From contig CATNEN010000003.1 of NCBI GenBank assembly GCA_950097015.1, positions 6,474,001 through 6,538,000 on the forward strand: a DNA stretch of 64,000 bases, written 5' to 3'. How positions within the stretch are numbered: position 1 is the stretch's first letter; each line of letters begins with the position of its first letter. This document shows positions 1-12,045 of the stretch, one piece after another. Position numbers and translations under genes: made by a program. The notes below the pieces were generated by a model that worked only from the letters and a program-made list of their open reading frames with translations, made no database searches and was not told the origin of the DNA. The DNA is from Macrostomum hystrix. Its lineage: Eukaryota > Platyhelminthes > Macrostomidae.

Positions 1-459
1 AGGGGAGCGATGAGACACTGGAGACAGGGGAGCGATGAGACACTGGAGACTGGGGGAGATGAGACACTGGAGACTGGGGAGCGATGAGACACTGGAGACA
101 GGGGAGCGATGAGACACTGGAGACTGGGGAGCGATCAGACACTGGAGACAGGGGAGCGATGAGACACTGGAGACAGGGGAGCGATGAGACACTGGAGACA
201 GGGGAGCGATGAGACACTGGAGACTGGGGAGCGATGAGACACTGGAGACAGGGGAGCGATGAGACACTGGAGACAGGGGAGCGATGAGACACTGGATACT
301 GGGGAGCGATGAGACACTGGAGACAGGGGAGCGATGAGACACTGGAGACAGGGGAGCGATGAGACACTGGAGACTTGGGGAGATGAGACACTGGAGACTG
401 GGGGAGATGAGACACTGGAGACAGGGGAGCGATGAGACACTGGAGACTGGGGGAGATGA
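1..459. repeat. 25-bp minisatellite
   Basis: About 18 head-to-tail copies of a 25-bp unit containing gagacactggagaca followed by ggggagcgat, with a shorter 24-bp variant carrying gggggagat. The array reaches the left edge, so its full length is unknown. The core GAGATGAGACAC resembles the 16-bp family at 5825, 37080, 52955 and 53925. The open minus-strand frame (135-500) is a by-product of the repeat. Confidence 0.93.
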
Positions 460-500
460 CACAGGGAGCTCAATGTTATACCAGCAAGGCAGCAACTCAC

Positions 501-628
501 CTATGAGATGTTAATCTGGCTGGAAGTAGAGCGGCCACACTAAAGTCTGTAGTAGTTGTCACCGCTGTGGTTGTCTTGTCTCGCTTTGAGGCTGCTGTGG
601 CTGAGACGTAACTGACTGGTCTGCTCAT
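501..628 (-). CDS. possible first coding exon of a minus-strand gene (partial)
   Basis: Reading the minus strand, an ATG at 628 opens a 42-codon frame without stops that ends at a good splice donor (AG|GTGAGT, intron from 500) in phase 2. The predicted peptide starts MSRPVSYVSATAAS and contains TDFSVAALLPARL. An F-S-x-x-x-L-L core of this kind resembles the Eh1-like repressor motif of some homeobox proteins, but that is speculation. The rest of the gene would lie left of the window, past the minisatellite at 1-459. An open frame of this length arises by chance fairly often, so the call rests on the ATG, frame and donor occurring together. Confidence 0.3.
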
Positions 629-2520
629 TTTAAAATAAGGGTTGAAGACAATTGGCAACACAAACGGACAATGGGTGGGACTTGGGACGATTAAGCTTTA
701 TCTGTTTTCAAATCTAATTCAAATCTAAGCAAGCAGGCAAAATTGACAAGTTTTTCAACTGGTGGGGGCCTTCTCCGTTTTTATTTAGTCCAAGCCAGAG
801 TATTGTGTTGAAATTTATGTGATTTCCGCTTGTAAAGAGAAGCGGAGGAAAGGATCTGGAGATAAATGAGTTAGGGGTTTGTGGGGCGGTAAGCTTCTTG
901 GCCAGTGGAGGATAAAAGCTCTTTGGCCTGGTGGGGGCCGTTCGGCGGATTGTTTGGGGGCGTCTCTCGGTCCAGACCCGAGGGGCAAATCTGGTTGGCT
1001 GGGCCGGGCCGTGCTTTGGGGTGGCGGGTGCTGTGGGGTGGTGGGTTAGGCTTCGGGGGGTGAAATGTAAGACCCGCTGATTGCCACACACGAGTCCTGC
1101 GTCTTAAATTTTTCCAATGATGATTTTTCTCTTAGATGGCCAGCACGGCTTGTTATCAGATTGTCTCAATTATCTAGCGAAGACAATTGTTAGCTCAGAC
1201 GACCGTGACAATGCCATTGAGAAGGCGGCCTTCTTCAGAAGTTGTTAAGTTAAGCTTCTAGAGAAGTGCCTGCGTTCATTAGAAAGTGGGCAGAGAAGAG
1301 ACACACAGAACAGACCAGACAGAGAGGTGTGAAAGTGATATCACAACTGAGAGTCTTTTTAACGATTACGGAATTAGGGGCGGCCGCAAGGAAAGCCTTC
1401 AAGCTAGGTAGGCCTATTTAGTCTGGCTATTTCACACGCTCACATTAAAAAATAGAGACGAGATGAAAGACCAAAACAGCCGGCTTGAACAGGCTAGATC
1501 AAACGCCAGCCTCCGATAAACCTCAAGGCCATTTATTCGTTCAGCTGGACTTGAAAAATCAAAAAATCAAAAAGCAATCAGGCTCACCTCGCAAAGTCAG
1601 ATCTCACACGAGATAATTTGACAAACTTGCCCTTTCAATTTACCTTTTAAGCAAACAGTTTCTAAAACACAACAGTTTTCCAATATGTTCTCTGGTCTGC
1701 GATTGGGATTTCGTGTTTGGGAGGCCGCTGCCGCGCCTTTTATCCTCTCAAGAATCCGCACCAGAGAAAGCAGAGGGAGAGAGAGATGGATGGAAAGAAA
1801 AAGAGATAATCAAGAGGCATTGTCTTGTCTGTCCCTTGGTCTCGTGAAATTCCGTTGTCCACCTGTCCAACTAGGCATTGAGAATCAGATCACGGCAGCG
1901 CTGTAACAAGATTGTGAAAGATTGAAGGCACCCCCTGCCTGGCGCGCCCCGACCCCAATTAATCTTTCATGGGGGAGCCGGCCTGCTGCTGGAGGAGCCT
2001 TCTAAACTCAAACATTGATTGCCTTCTCTCCTCTGCAAGGAAACAATGGGGTATATAAAGGTAGAAATGTGGGGAACATGCGGTCCGCTAGAGCACAGCG
2101 GTGAGTCCTGCTTGGAGAAGCAGGCCTTCCAGCACAGTTAATAGGTGGTGCTGCAAGTCGTAAAACCCGATCGCTCAGCCAAGCCTCTATAGTCTGCAAC
2201 TCATCAAAGTCTTGTCTCAGAAAGCCCCCAATTCCCCCCACAATGATTCGCTTGGCCCATGCATAATGCAGTGGGCGGTAGGGGATTCTGCGAGTTCCAG
2301 ATTTCCTCATGAGGAGCATTCTTGCAGATCCCAGTGCTAGCTGGCTGGCACTCAACGGTCAGGCCCTTTGGATTTTTTATTCCTTTGCTTAATCAAAAAT
2401 AGCGCTCCACGCTCTATATACAACAATCTTTATATACATCTCCAGCCAGCATGAGAGCTTGCCAAGGATAAATTCATTGTCTTTGCAGAGGAATGCTCTA
2501 CTCATAACTCTTGTAATAAT
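629..2520. other. intergenic stretch without a supported gene
   Basis: No open frame here looks conserved. Positions 870-1080 are GC-rich. A TATA-like gtatataaagg lies at 2050-2060 on the plus strand. A possible minus-strand donor (gcgag|gtgagcc) near 1590 could mark a 5' untranslated exon of the gene whose first coding exon is proposed at 501-628. The frame at 2008-2355 (minus) resembles nothing I know. Confidence 0.4.
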
Positions 2521-2530
2521 CTATCAAATC

Positions 2531-2822
2531 AGGGCAGGGCGGTTGAGTGGCAAGTGGCACCAAGGTCCCGAGCTCGAATCCGGGAGGAGGCCATAACCGT
2601 TTTTGGGCGCAGCCACGGAGAGATGGCTTTAGGGAGGCTTGTTGCGCATCTTATCATATTGAGGGCCGACCTCAAACGCCCCGTGAGAGACTGAGAGTGT
2701 AGATAAGATGACAAAATGTACTCACCTGTGAGTGTGAGTGTGTACCTGAGTATAGTGGTGTCTGAGTGCAGTGCAATGGGCCCTGCAGTGTCACCGAATT
2801 CAGAGCCCACAGCTTGACATAG
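2531..2822 (+). mobile_element. tRNA-derived SINE, plus orientation
   Basis: The left end is a tRNA-like head: an A-box-like gcggttgagtggc and, about 35 bp on, a B-box-like gagctcgaatcc. The body continues gggaggaggcca, then a cagccacggagagatggctt segment and a gt-rich segment (gtgagtgtgagtgtgtacc). The same order of segments, diverged, appears reverse-complemented at 3750-4050 and 63145-63470, so this is a diverged member of that family. No flanking duplication was identified. Confidence 0.7.
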
Positions 2823-2839
2823 CAATCCTGGATTCCCGG

Positions 2840-3730
2840 GATTAAGGATTTCCCCTTGAAATATGGATTCCCCCTTAAATTATGGATTCCCCCTGAATTA
2901 TGGATTCCCCCTTGAATTATGGACTTCCCCAGAATTATGGATTCCCTGGGCTATGGATTCCCCCCCCAGAATTATGGAATCCCTGGGCTATGGATCCCCC
3001 CCCAGAATTATGGAATCCCTGGGCTATGGATTCCCGCCTGAATTATGGAATCCCTAGGCTATGGATTCCCGCCAGAATTATGGATTCGCCCTGAATTATG
3101 GATTCATTCCCGCTGAATTATGGAATCCCTAGGCTATGGATTCCCGCCAGAATTATGGATTCGCCCTGAATTATGGATTCATTCCCGCTGAATTATGGAA
3201 TCCCTAGGCTATGGATTCCCGCCAGAATTATGGATTCGCCCTGAATTATGGATTCATTCCCGCTGAATTATGGAATCCCTAGGCTATGGATTCCCGCCAG
3301 AATTATGGATTCGCCCTGAATTATGGATTCATTCCCGCTGAATTATGGATTCCCTGGGCTATGGATCCCCCCCAGAATTATGGAATCCCTGGGCTATGGA
3401 TTCCCGCCTGAATTATGGAATCCCTGGGCTATGGATTCCCGCCTGAATTATGGAATCCCTGGGCTATGGATTCCCGCCTGAATTATGGAATCCCTGGGCT
3501 ATGGATTCCCGCCTGAATTATGGAATCCCTGGGCTATGGATTCCCGCCTGAATTATGGAATCCCTGGGCTATGGATTCCCCCCTGAATTATGGATTCGCC
3601 CTGAATTATGGATTCATTCCCGCTGAATTATGGATTGCCCCTGAATTATGGATTGCCCCGGAATTATAGATTGCCCCGGAATTATAGATTCTCAGGATCA
3701 TGGATTCCCGGAATTATGGATTCCCATAAT
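2840..3730. repeat. compound minisatellite of gaattatggattccc units
   Basis: The basic 15-bp unit gaattatggattccc is organised into higher-order blocks. Between about 3095 and 3350 a block of roughly 75 bp repeats about four times. From about 3380 to 3580 a 35-bp block (ending ctatggattcccgcct) repeats about six times. The edges are degenerate. Confidence 0.93.
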
Positions 3731-3749
3731 AAGAGAAGATTATAACTAA

Positions 3750-4050
3750 ACCCACAGCCAGCGAGGAGGCAATTCTGCCCATTTCGCTGACTCCTGAGCA
3801 CACACGCACACAGATACTGTACGCAGGCACACGCTCACACAGGTGTGTACATCTGTCCTGACGTTCTCATCGTCAGGCAGTGTACACTCTCACTGTGCCT
3901 TGGAGGTTGGCACTCAAGGGCGTAAATTGCACGACAAGCCCCCCAAGCCTTCTCTCCTCGGTTGCGTCCTTATTTATGGGACCTCGCCGCGGAATCGAGC
4001 TCAGGGACCTTCGTGAGTAGGCAAACGCTCTGCCACTCACCCACAAGCTT
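3750..4050 (-). mobile_element. tRNA-derived SINE, minus orientation, full length
   Basis: On the minus strand the element begins at about 4050 with gggtgagtggcagagcg (A-box-like) and gagctcgattccg (B-box-like). It runs through a cttggggggcttgtcg segment and a gt-rich segment (gtacacacctgtgtgagcg) to a 3' part containing gcctcctcgctggctg near 3755. The plus-strand signature caattctgcccatttcgctg recurs at about 40480 and 63205, and in diverged form at 23840. Confidence 0.8.
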
Positions 4051-4794
4051 GACCCTAAGATGGGATAACAAGAAATGAGTTGGAAATATAATTAAACATG
4101 TGATTTGTATTTTAGGTCTACACTATTGTCTACTAACAGCCTTTAGTCTTCAATGCGGTAAATAAGCTTTTCAAACTGAAAGACAATATATTGTTGTGCA
4201 AATTTAAGGAACCAGATGGTACGCATTCATGAAATAATTTTCCCTTTCTTTATAGATTTTCCACTTTCATGCAATATGCATGGTTATCGTGCATATATGG
4301 CACCTTTATAATTAATTCTCCATTCTCCATTCTCCAATAAAAAATCGTAGACTAAATATAATACGAATATAGGACTGCACAGAATGCAGACAGCAGAAAT
4401 AGGAATGACAAAAAACTACGACCGTAATTAAAAACAAATCGATCATTGTTATCAGCCTACATGCTTTCTGCGTTTGAACTGCTGTTACAGCCTAAATTGC
4501 TGCTGCTTTTAATGATGTTAAATTAAACGTTAGACGAGTATGAGCTATTGATAACGATCTACTCGTTTGTATCTTTTGGTCAAACAGGTATGGAGGAGTC
4601 AGGTAGTAAGGTAGGCAAGTCACGGCTTTAACAGTAGAACTGTACCAAGGAGGTTTCCCCTGACAAATTTTTGTGCTGCACCCGAACGGAACAACGCAAG
4701 TACAGGGAACTCAAGAACACGAGCCAGCTTTTTGTTGCGTATCTTGTGAAACAAGAATCAAGTCGCCAGCTCTTCAGACCGTCGATATATTCAA
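4051..4794. other. AT-rich intergenic DNA
   Basis: No gene, RNA or clear repeat is seen. Overlapping short frames on both strands at 4628-4865 run into the dispersed repeat that starts at about 4795. Confidence 0.5.
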
Positions 4795-5220
4795 TGGTTC
4801 TGGCCGAAGGTCGGATTTTTCTCATAAGCGCTAGTGCATTTCGTACACCCCTATACACGAATTAGCACTGCGCCTCAGTGCGGCCTAGCCAGGCCTTCAA
4901 AATTGATCAGCATGTCACCCGAATGTACCTGCATCATCTCCGTCTTCGGTGGTCACCGACCTTTATCAAGACAGACTGCTGGACTTTCAAGGGCCAAACA
5001 TACGGATCCTACTAGATCCAAAGTCCAACACACGGATCAAAATTTTCCTCCCATCGCAATGAACTAACTTTCAAATCATATTCAAGATTCTGGAAGTTGT
5101 CTCATCGAATAGAGTAGAAAATTTGAGTACAGTGTACTGGATTGAGTGGCGATTGGTTGAATATTTCAGGAGTTACAGAAAAATGTAGATTTTCGAACCC
5201 ATTGTGGGTTCCCATGAACC
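4795..5220 (+). repeat. dispersed repeat, longest copy in window
   Basis: The left part (about 4795-5000) matches 28784-28975: both carry ggttctggccgaaggt, cactgcgcctcagtgc, gccaggccttcaaa, cacccgaatg and cttcggtggtcaccgac in the same order. The right part (about 5020-5220) matches 63070-63110 and 63640-63780: both carry cggatcaaaattttcc (or a near variant), a gattctggaagttgt-like stretch, a catcg(a/g)ata stretch, and attgtgggtt. No coding capacity is visible. It is probably a non-autonomous element or the end of a larger one. Confidence 0.65.
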
Positions 5221-5824
5221 CACTGCTAACAATTAAGCAATAAACTCCACAACAATTATAACAAATCAGACAATAAAAATCCAGAATCGACTCACACAAG
5301 TGTATCACATGATTGACTGGCGATATTGATATTACAAGATGAGTGCTTTGAACAGAGATCAGGAAAAAAAGTTATTGAAGCAGACGGACAAAACCTTTTG
5401 ACATTTATACCTAAGCCACTCAGTTAAATACTTTCATAAATTAAATATTATAATTTGCGCATTTTGAAAGCAAAGAAATGGTTCGCGCACAATGCTACCA
5501 AACTCAGGCCACCAGATGTACTGCACTTTTCACAAAAGTCAAATGCAAAAATGCATCTTTCTAGCCTTATCTCTGCCTTCTTTTTTTAAAAAGAAAAAAC
5601 TACAGAACTCAAATAAATAAATCCATAGCTATATACAGTTACCTGTACTTTTTAAAAGAAGTTAATTATAGCTTTAAAAACAAAAGACAGGAAAGGAAGG
5701 AGGTTGAAGGAAATCTGAATGTTTTGCATAGAAACCATATTTAGATATAGAAATGGCGCAGTGTTGCTAAAATAAATTTCTTGAACCTGCTTTGCTCACT
5801 ATAAATTATTAATTTTGTCGTTTT
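5221..5824. other. AT-rich intergenic DNA
   Basis: Nothing recognisable. Short homopolymer runs, no credible coding frame. Confidence 0.5.
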
Positions 5825-7045
5825 TCAAAGGTAGACACGGGAGAGATGAAGCATGCGAGAGATAGACACGGGAGAGATGAGGCATGCGAGAGATGAGGCA
5901 TGCGAGAGATGAGGCATGCGAGAGATGAGGCATGCGAGAGATGAGACACGCGAGAGATGAGACACGCGAGAGATGAGGCATGCGAGAGATAGACACGGGA
6001 GAGATGAGGCATGCGAGAGATGAGACACGCGAGAGATGAGACACGCGAGAGATGAGGCATGCGAGAGATAGACACGGGAGAGATGAGGCATGCGAGAGAT
6101 AGACACGGGAGAGATGAGGCATGCGAGAGATGAGACACGCGAGAGATGAGACACGCGAGAGATGAGGCATGCGAGAGATGAGACACGGGAGAGATGAGGC
6201 ATGCGAGAGATGAGGCATGCGAGAGATGAGGCATGCGAGAGATGAGGCATGCGAGAGATGAGGCATGCGAGAGATGAGGCATGCGAGAGATGAGCCATGC
6301 GAGAGATGAGACACGCGAGAGATGAGACACGCGAGAGATGAGGCATGCGAGAGATGAGACACGCGAGAGATGAGACACGCAAGAGATGAGACACGCGAGA
6401 GATGAGGCATGTGAGAGATGAGGCATGCGAGAGATAGGCATGCGAGAGATTGGCATGCGAGAGATGAGGCATGCGAGAGATGAGGCATGCGAGAGATGAG
6501 ACACGCGAGAGATGAGACAGTGGAGTCAGATGAGAGAGGGGAGAGATGAGATAGTGGAGTGAGATGAGAGAGGGGAGAGATGAGACACTGGAGAGATGAG
6601 ACACGGGGAGAGATGAGACACGGGAGAGATGAGACACGCGAGAGATTAGACACGGGAGAGATGAGACACGGGAGAGATGAGACACTGGAGAGATGAGACA
6701 CGGGGAGAGATGAGACACGCGAGAGATTAGACACGGGAGAGATGAGACACGCGAGAGATTAGACACGGGAGAGATGAGACACGGGAGAGATGAGACACGG
6801 GAGAGATGAGACACTGGAGAGATGAGACACGGGAGAGATGAGACACTGGAGAGATGAGACACTGGAGAGATGAGACACGGGAGAGATGAGACACTGGAGA
6901 GATGAGACACGGGAGAGATGAGACACTGGAGAGATGAGACACTGGAGAGATGAGACACTGGAGAGATGAGACACGGGAGAGATGAGACACTGGAGAGATG
7001 AGACACGGGGAGAGATGAGACAAGGGAGAGATGAGATGCATGATA
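5825..7045. repeat. 16-bp minisatellite (atgaggcatgcgagag / atgagacacgggagag)
   Basis: About 75 copies of a 15-16-bp unit. The left two thirds are mainly the atgaggcatgcgagag and atgagacacgcgagag variants; the right third is mainly atgagacacgggagag and atgagacactggagag. Because the unit is 16 bp and lacks stops on the minus strand, long minus-strand frames of up to 464 codons (rich in SHLSRVSS) cross the array. I regard these as artefacts. The right-hand variant is the same family as 37080-37770 (reverse), 52955-53420 and 53925-54265. Confidence 0.93.
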
Positions 7046-7916
7046 AAGATGAGACATACGGGAGTGTTGGAAGTATGCTGGATTTGAGAGCCCAACATGC
7101 CGGATGTTGCAGAACCTGCGCTTGCAGACTTTAGATAAAGAAGGACACATGAGCAAACAGAGTTTCTGTAAAAGATTATCAGGACAAGCAAGCAAAATGA
7201 AATATAAATTTGACATCATAGCCTCAAACTAAATACAACTTTATCTAATATAGAATCGTACATATTGAGCGTGTTATCAAGGTCGATATGTTATAAGCAA
7301 TATACTCGTAACAGTTGGTGCAAAAAAATCTGATGGCCTGTTTACACCCAGAGTATAATTTGATTAAAAAACACAGAATACCTGTGTAGCCAGAACTATA
7401 ACTAACATACCAGCAAAGAGAAGCTTCACATTTGCTACAGCCGTAAGTCAGTGTAGGTCTGTATCAGTCTATACCTATCTAAACAGATATTTGCAAATCG
7501 CTGCTTTGCTGAACAAAAAACATCTTTAAATCAAAACCTTTTTTGGCTCGCTACATGTCAGCTAAGTTATGCACAGTTAGTTCTGCGAAATGCACCAGAC
7601 TAGACGATTTGGAAAGAAAAGCAGTATATATACACAGATTATCAGTTAAGCCTCTTCTTGTGTGACAGAATGTGTTCCAATCTTAGCACTGTACTCAAAT
7701 AGCTTATTTTTTATTTTTACCTAGGTCATCCGATACTATGTCTTTCATTAAATAATATTTTTTTTTCTTTTCTCTTTGCCATGTTTTGATAGTACTTTAT
7801 TTTGCTTTCCGATGTAAAGCTACAATACGTATTTGTAAATGTATTTGTATAGCCAGATTCACTTTGTAAAGAGCTTTTAGAGAATGTTGCAAAACATCTA
7901 AGATTAGCTTTGAGAA
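7046..7916. other. AT-rich intergenic DNA
   Basis: No gene or repeat is recognised. The stretch separates two large arrays. Confidence 0.5.
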
Positions 7917-10567
7917 ATTCAATGTTCAGTGTGAGTCTACCATTCAGTGTGACTGACTACCATTCAGTGTGACTGTCTACCATTCAGTGTGACTGACTAC
8001 CATTCAGTGTGACTGACTACCATTCAGTGTGACTGACTACCATTCAGTGTGACTGTCTACCATTCAGTGTGACTGACTACCATTCAGTGTGACTGTCTAC
8101 CGTTCAGTGTGACTGACTACCATTCAGTGTGACTGTCTACCATTCAGTGTGACTGTCTACCATTCAGTGTGACTGTCTACCATTCAGTGTGACTGACTAC
8201 CATTCAGTGTGACTGTCTACCATTCAGTGTGACTGTCTACCATTCAGTGTGACTGACTACCATTCAGTGTGACTGACTACCATTCAGTGTGACTGTCTAC
8301 CATTCAGTGTGACTGTCTACCATTCAGTGTGACTGACTACCATTCAGTGTGACTGTCTACCATTCAGTGTGACTGTCTACCATTCAGTGTGACTGACTAC
8401 CATTCAGTGTGACTGACTACCATTCAGTGTGACTGTCTACCATTCAGTGTGACTGACTACCATTCAGTGTGACTGACTACCATTCAGTGTGACTGACTAC
8501 CATTCAGTGTGACTGTCTACCATTCAGTGTGACTGACTACCGTTCAGTGTGACTGTCTACCGTTCAGTGTGACTGACTACCATTTAGTGTGAGTCTACCA
8601 TTCAGTGTGACTGTCTACCATTCAGTGTGACTGACTACCATTCAGTGTGACTGACTACCATTCAGTGTGACTGACTACCATTCAGTGTGACTGACTACCA
8701 TTCAGTGTGACTGTCTACCATTCAGTGTGACTGTCTACCATTCAGTGTGACTGACTACCATTCAGTGTGACTGTCTACCATTCAGTGTGACTGTCTACCA
8801 TTCAGTGTGACTGTCTACCATTCAGTGTGACTGTCTACCATTCAGTGTGACTGTCTACCATTCAGTGTGACTGACTACCATTCAGTGTGACTGTCTACCA
8901 TTCAGTGTGACTGTCTACCATTCAGTGTGACTGACTACCATTCAGTGTGACTGTCTACCATTCAGTGTGACTGTCTACCATTCAGTGTGACTGACTACCA
9001 TTCAGTGTGACTGACTACCATTCAGTGTGACTGTCTACCATTCAGTGTGACTGACTACCATTCAGTGTGACTGACTACCATTCAGTGTGACTGACTACCA
9101 TTCAGTGTGACTGTCTACCATTCAGTGTGACTGACTACCGTTCAGTGTGACTGTCTACCGTTCAGTGTGACTGACTACCATTCAGTGTGAGTCTACCATT
9201 CAGTGTGACTGTCTACCATTCAGTGTGACTGACTACCATTCAGTGTGACTGACTACCATTCAGTGTGACTGACTACCATTCAGTGTGACTGACTACCATT
9301 CAGTGTGACTGTCTACCATTCAGTGTGACTGACTACCATTCAGTGTGACTGTCTACCATTCAGTATGACTGACTACCATTCAGTGTGACTGTCTACCATT
9401 CAGTGTGACTGACTACCATTCAGTGTGACTGACTACCATTCAGTGTGACTGTCTACCATTCAGTGTGACTCACTACCATTCAGTGTGACTGACTACCATT
9501 CAGTGTGACTGTCTACCATTCAGTGTGACTGACTACCATTCAGTGTGACTGTCTACCATTCAGTGTGACTGACTACCATTCAGTGTGACTGTCTACCATT
9601 CAGTGTGACTGACTACCATTCAGTGTGACTGTCTACCATTCAGTGTGACTGACTACCATTCAGTGTGACTGTCTACCATTCAGTGTGACTGTCTACCATT
9701 CAGTGTGACTCACTACCATTCAGTGTGACTCACTACCATTCAGTGTGACTCACTACCATTCAGTGTGACTCACTACCATTCAGTGTGACTGTCTACCATT
9801 TAGTGTGACTGTCTACCATTCAGTATGACTGACTACCATTCAGTGTGACTGACTACCATTCAGTGTGACTGTCTACCATTCAGTGTGACTGACTACCATT
9901 CAGTGTGACTGTCTACCATTCAGTGTGACTGACTACCATTCAGTGTGACTCACTACCATTCAGTGTGACTCACTACCATTCAGTGTGACTCACTACCATT
10001 CAGTGTGACTCACTACCATTCAGTGTGACTGTCTACCATTTAGTGTGACTGTCTACCATTCAGTATGACTGACTACCATTCAGTGTGACTGTCTACCATT
10101 CAGTATGACTGACTACCATTCAGTGTGACTCACTACCATTCAGTGTGACTGACTACCATTCAGTGTGACTGTCTACCATTCAGTGTGACTGACTACCATT
10201 CAGTGTGACTGTCTACCATTCAGTGTGACTGTCTACCATTCAGTGTGACTGTCTACCATTCAGTGTGACTGTCTACCATTCAGTGTGACTGTCTACCATT
10301 CAGTGTGACTGACTACCATTCAGTGTGACTGTCTACCATTCAGTGTGACTGTCTACCATTCAGTGTGACTGTCTACCATTCAGTATGACTGTCTACCATT
10401 CAGTATGACTGTCTACCATTCAGTGTGACTGACTACCATTCAGTGTGACTGTCTACCATTCAGTGTGACTGACTACCATTCAGTGTGACTGTCTACCATT
10501 CAGCAGTGTGACTGACCTCCATTCAGTGTGACTGTCTACCGTTTAGTGTGACTGACTACCGTTTAGT
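7917..10567. repeat. 2.6-kb array of a 20-bp unit (cattcagtgtgactgactac)
   Basis: About 130 copies of cattcagtgtgactgactac. The main variant changes gactGACtac to gactGTCtac; a later variant is gactCACtac, and agtAtgact and catttag variants are scattered. An 18-bp deletion variant (ending gtgagtctac) occurs at about 7930, 8590 and 9188; the last two are 598 bp apart, and the variant order after them is nearly the same. Four consecutive CACtac units at about 9708 recur at about 9948, 240 bp on. The array therefore grew partly by multi-unit duplication. No stable long frame exists because both strands contain stops. Confidence 0.96.
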
Positions 10568-11165
10568 GTATACACACAAAAAAAAATTAGTATTCAAACA
10601 CAAAACATGACGATGTCTTTCTATATTCATGAATGCAGCTTCACTGAAAGATGGATATTGTACTTATTTTTTAATTGTAATTAGATAAAAGCGAGTGCTT
10701 TAGCAACAATAGTTCGTTATTGAACAAATTAATAACAGCTAACTAATGCACAGATCTACACACGTAGAAGCGGATGACACAATGTTAATCCACATAGCAA
10801 TTGTTAAGTTATTTAAAGTACACATGTTACGCCAATTTAAGGAAACTTTTGTTTAATAGAATAAGCGACAACTATTATCGAAGAACACATTTAATTTTTA
10901 ATTAACAGAACGAAAAATGTTTCAGGAAAATAAGAAGACACGAAATGCTTTATTTTGGTAGTTTTAAAGAGCCAGTACTGATAATAATATTAACTGGATT
11001 ATAATGATAGTAAGTCGAGATCCATTTGAATGATAATTGGGACTTACGTCGATAAGGAACTGTGGTTGGGCATTCGAAATTCTTTGATTTACGATTAAGG
11101 GATCGCGTTTAGGGATTAGGGATCAGGGATTCCTTTCAATCGATTATGGATCAGTTTGAAGGGGA
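10568..11165. other. AT-rich intergenic DNA
   Basis: No gene is recognised. From about 11090 it grades into degenerate copies of the 22-bp repeat that follows. Confidence 0.5.
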
Positions 11166-11385
11166 CAAGTGATTTCGTCGATGGGGATTAGGGATTTCGT
11201 TGATGGGGATTAGGGATTTCGTTGATGGGGAGTAGGGATTTCGTTGATGGGGATTAGGGATTTCGTTGATGGGGATTAGGGATTTCGTTGATGGGGATTA
11301 GGGATTTCAGTTATGGGGATTAGGGATTTCGTTGATGGGGATTAGGGATCTCTTTGATGGGGATTAGGGATCTCTTTCCAAAATT
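11166..11385. repeat. 22-bp tandem repeat (gatggggattagggatttcg..)
   Basis: About nine copies of a 22-bp unit built from gttgatggggattagggattt. It lies about 200 bp downstream of the THOC2 stop codon, so it may fall in or just beyond the 3' untranslated region. ttaggg occurs once per unit, but the period is 22 bp, not 6, so this is not a telomeric repeat. Confidence 0.88.
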
Positions 11386-11583
11386 AGAATGTTGGAATTC
11401 CCTTTATTTGAAAATCGAAGCTTCAGCTACTAGGAAAAAGAGCCTTTCTCTGATTGGGTAAAAGGATTTCGCGGCTAGTAGGAATCGAGTACTTTTAATT
11501 ATTGGAAATTTAGTTCAGATGGACTTGCAAAAAGATTAAAACATAAAAGTCACGCCAACAAGCAACTACGAGTCTAAAGACCT

Positions 11584-12045
11584 TCACTTCTTGGCTTTGC
11601 TCGACTCCGGCGTTGCTCTAGATGACAACGACTTTCTTTGCCTACTTCCACCATCGCTGGAGGCTGCATCTTCGTCCCGACGATGCCGCTTAGACTCGCT
11701 GACGCCGGCTGCCGATGAGCCGGCCGCGTTATCCGGCGATTTCGCCGACGAGGCCGAGGCGGGAGGATTCTCGCCGCCGGCTGGTCGCTTAGACCCGCTG
11801 CCGCTCACTGCCGATTGGCCAGCGCGCTGGTGCTGATGCTGATGCTCGGTCCGCCTGCGCTTGGCATCCGGTTGATCTGCGGCAGCCGCCGAAGCTGAAC
11901 CAGAAGCCGCTACTGACGATGAAGCGACGGCAGCTGGTGCAGCTTTGCCAGCCGAGGAGCTAGCAGGCGCTGCTCCGCCTTGCGAACTGGCCACTCGACG
12001 GGCGACCGAAGCCGGAGCATTGCCGTTGGCGTTGGTTGGCTTCTC
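11584..12045 (-). CDS. THOC2: THOC2 exon 10 (C-terminal tail)
   Basis: Acceptor CCATCAG|GAGAAG; 153 codons then a stop at 11584-11586; residues 1256-1408. The tail is disordered, Ala/Ser-rich, with basic clusters (KRRRTEHQHQHQ, SESKRHRRDED) and ends ESSKAKK. Low similarity is expected here; the call rests on phase continuity with exon 9. Confidence 0.85.
   Translation of the reverse strand, partial: EKPTNANGNAPASVARRVASSQGGAAPASSSAGKAAPAAVASSSVAASGSASAAAADQPDAKRRRTEHQHQHQRAGQSAVSGSGSKRPAGGENPPASASSAKSPDNAAGSSAAGVSESKRHRRDEDAASSDGGSRQRKSLSSRATPESSKAKK

Noticed and set aside
2008-2355. 115-codon minus-strand frame near a TATA-like sequence
   Set aside because: No family resemblance, no splice context, and composition unlike the confirmed exons; a spliced-leader or snRNA gene was considered, but no Sm site or leader motif was evident.
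2545-2585. Functional tRNA gene
   Set aside because: A- and B-box-like sequences are present, but the arms do not form a full cloverleaf by eye and the sequence continues into a repeated SINE body.
2529-2825. 98-codon minus-strand frame
   Set aside because: It is the reverse strand of the tRNA-derived SINE.
5825-7219. Long minus-strand frames (up to 464 codons, SHLSRVSSLPCLIS repeats)
   Set aside because: Three overlapping frames are all open because the 16-bp unit has no stops on that strand; there is no domain or unique sequence, so it is an array artefact.
7917-10567. CRISPR-like array
   Set aside because: Units are contiguous 20-mers with no unique spacers, and the genome is eukaryotic.
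11090-11385. Interstitial telomeric repeat
   Set aside because: ttaggg occurs once per 22-bp unit rather than as a 6-bp tandem.
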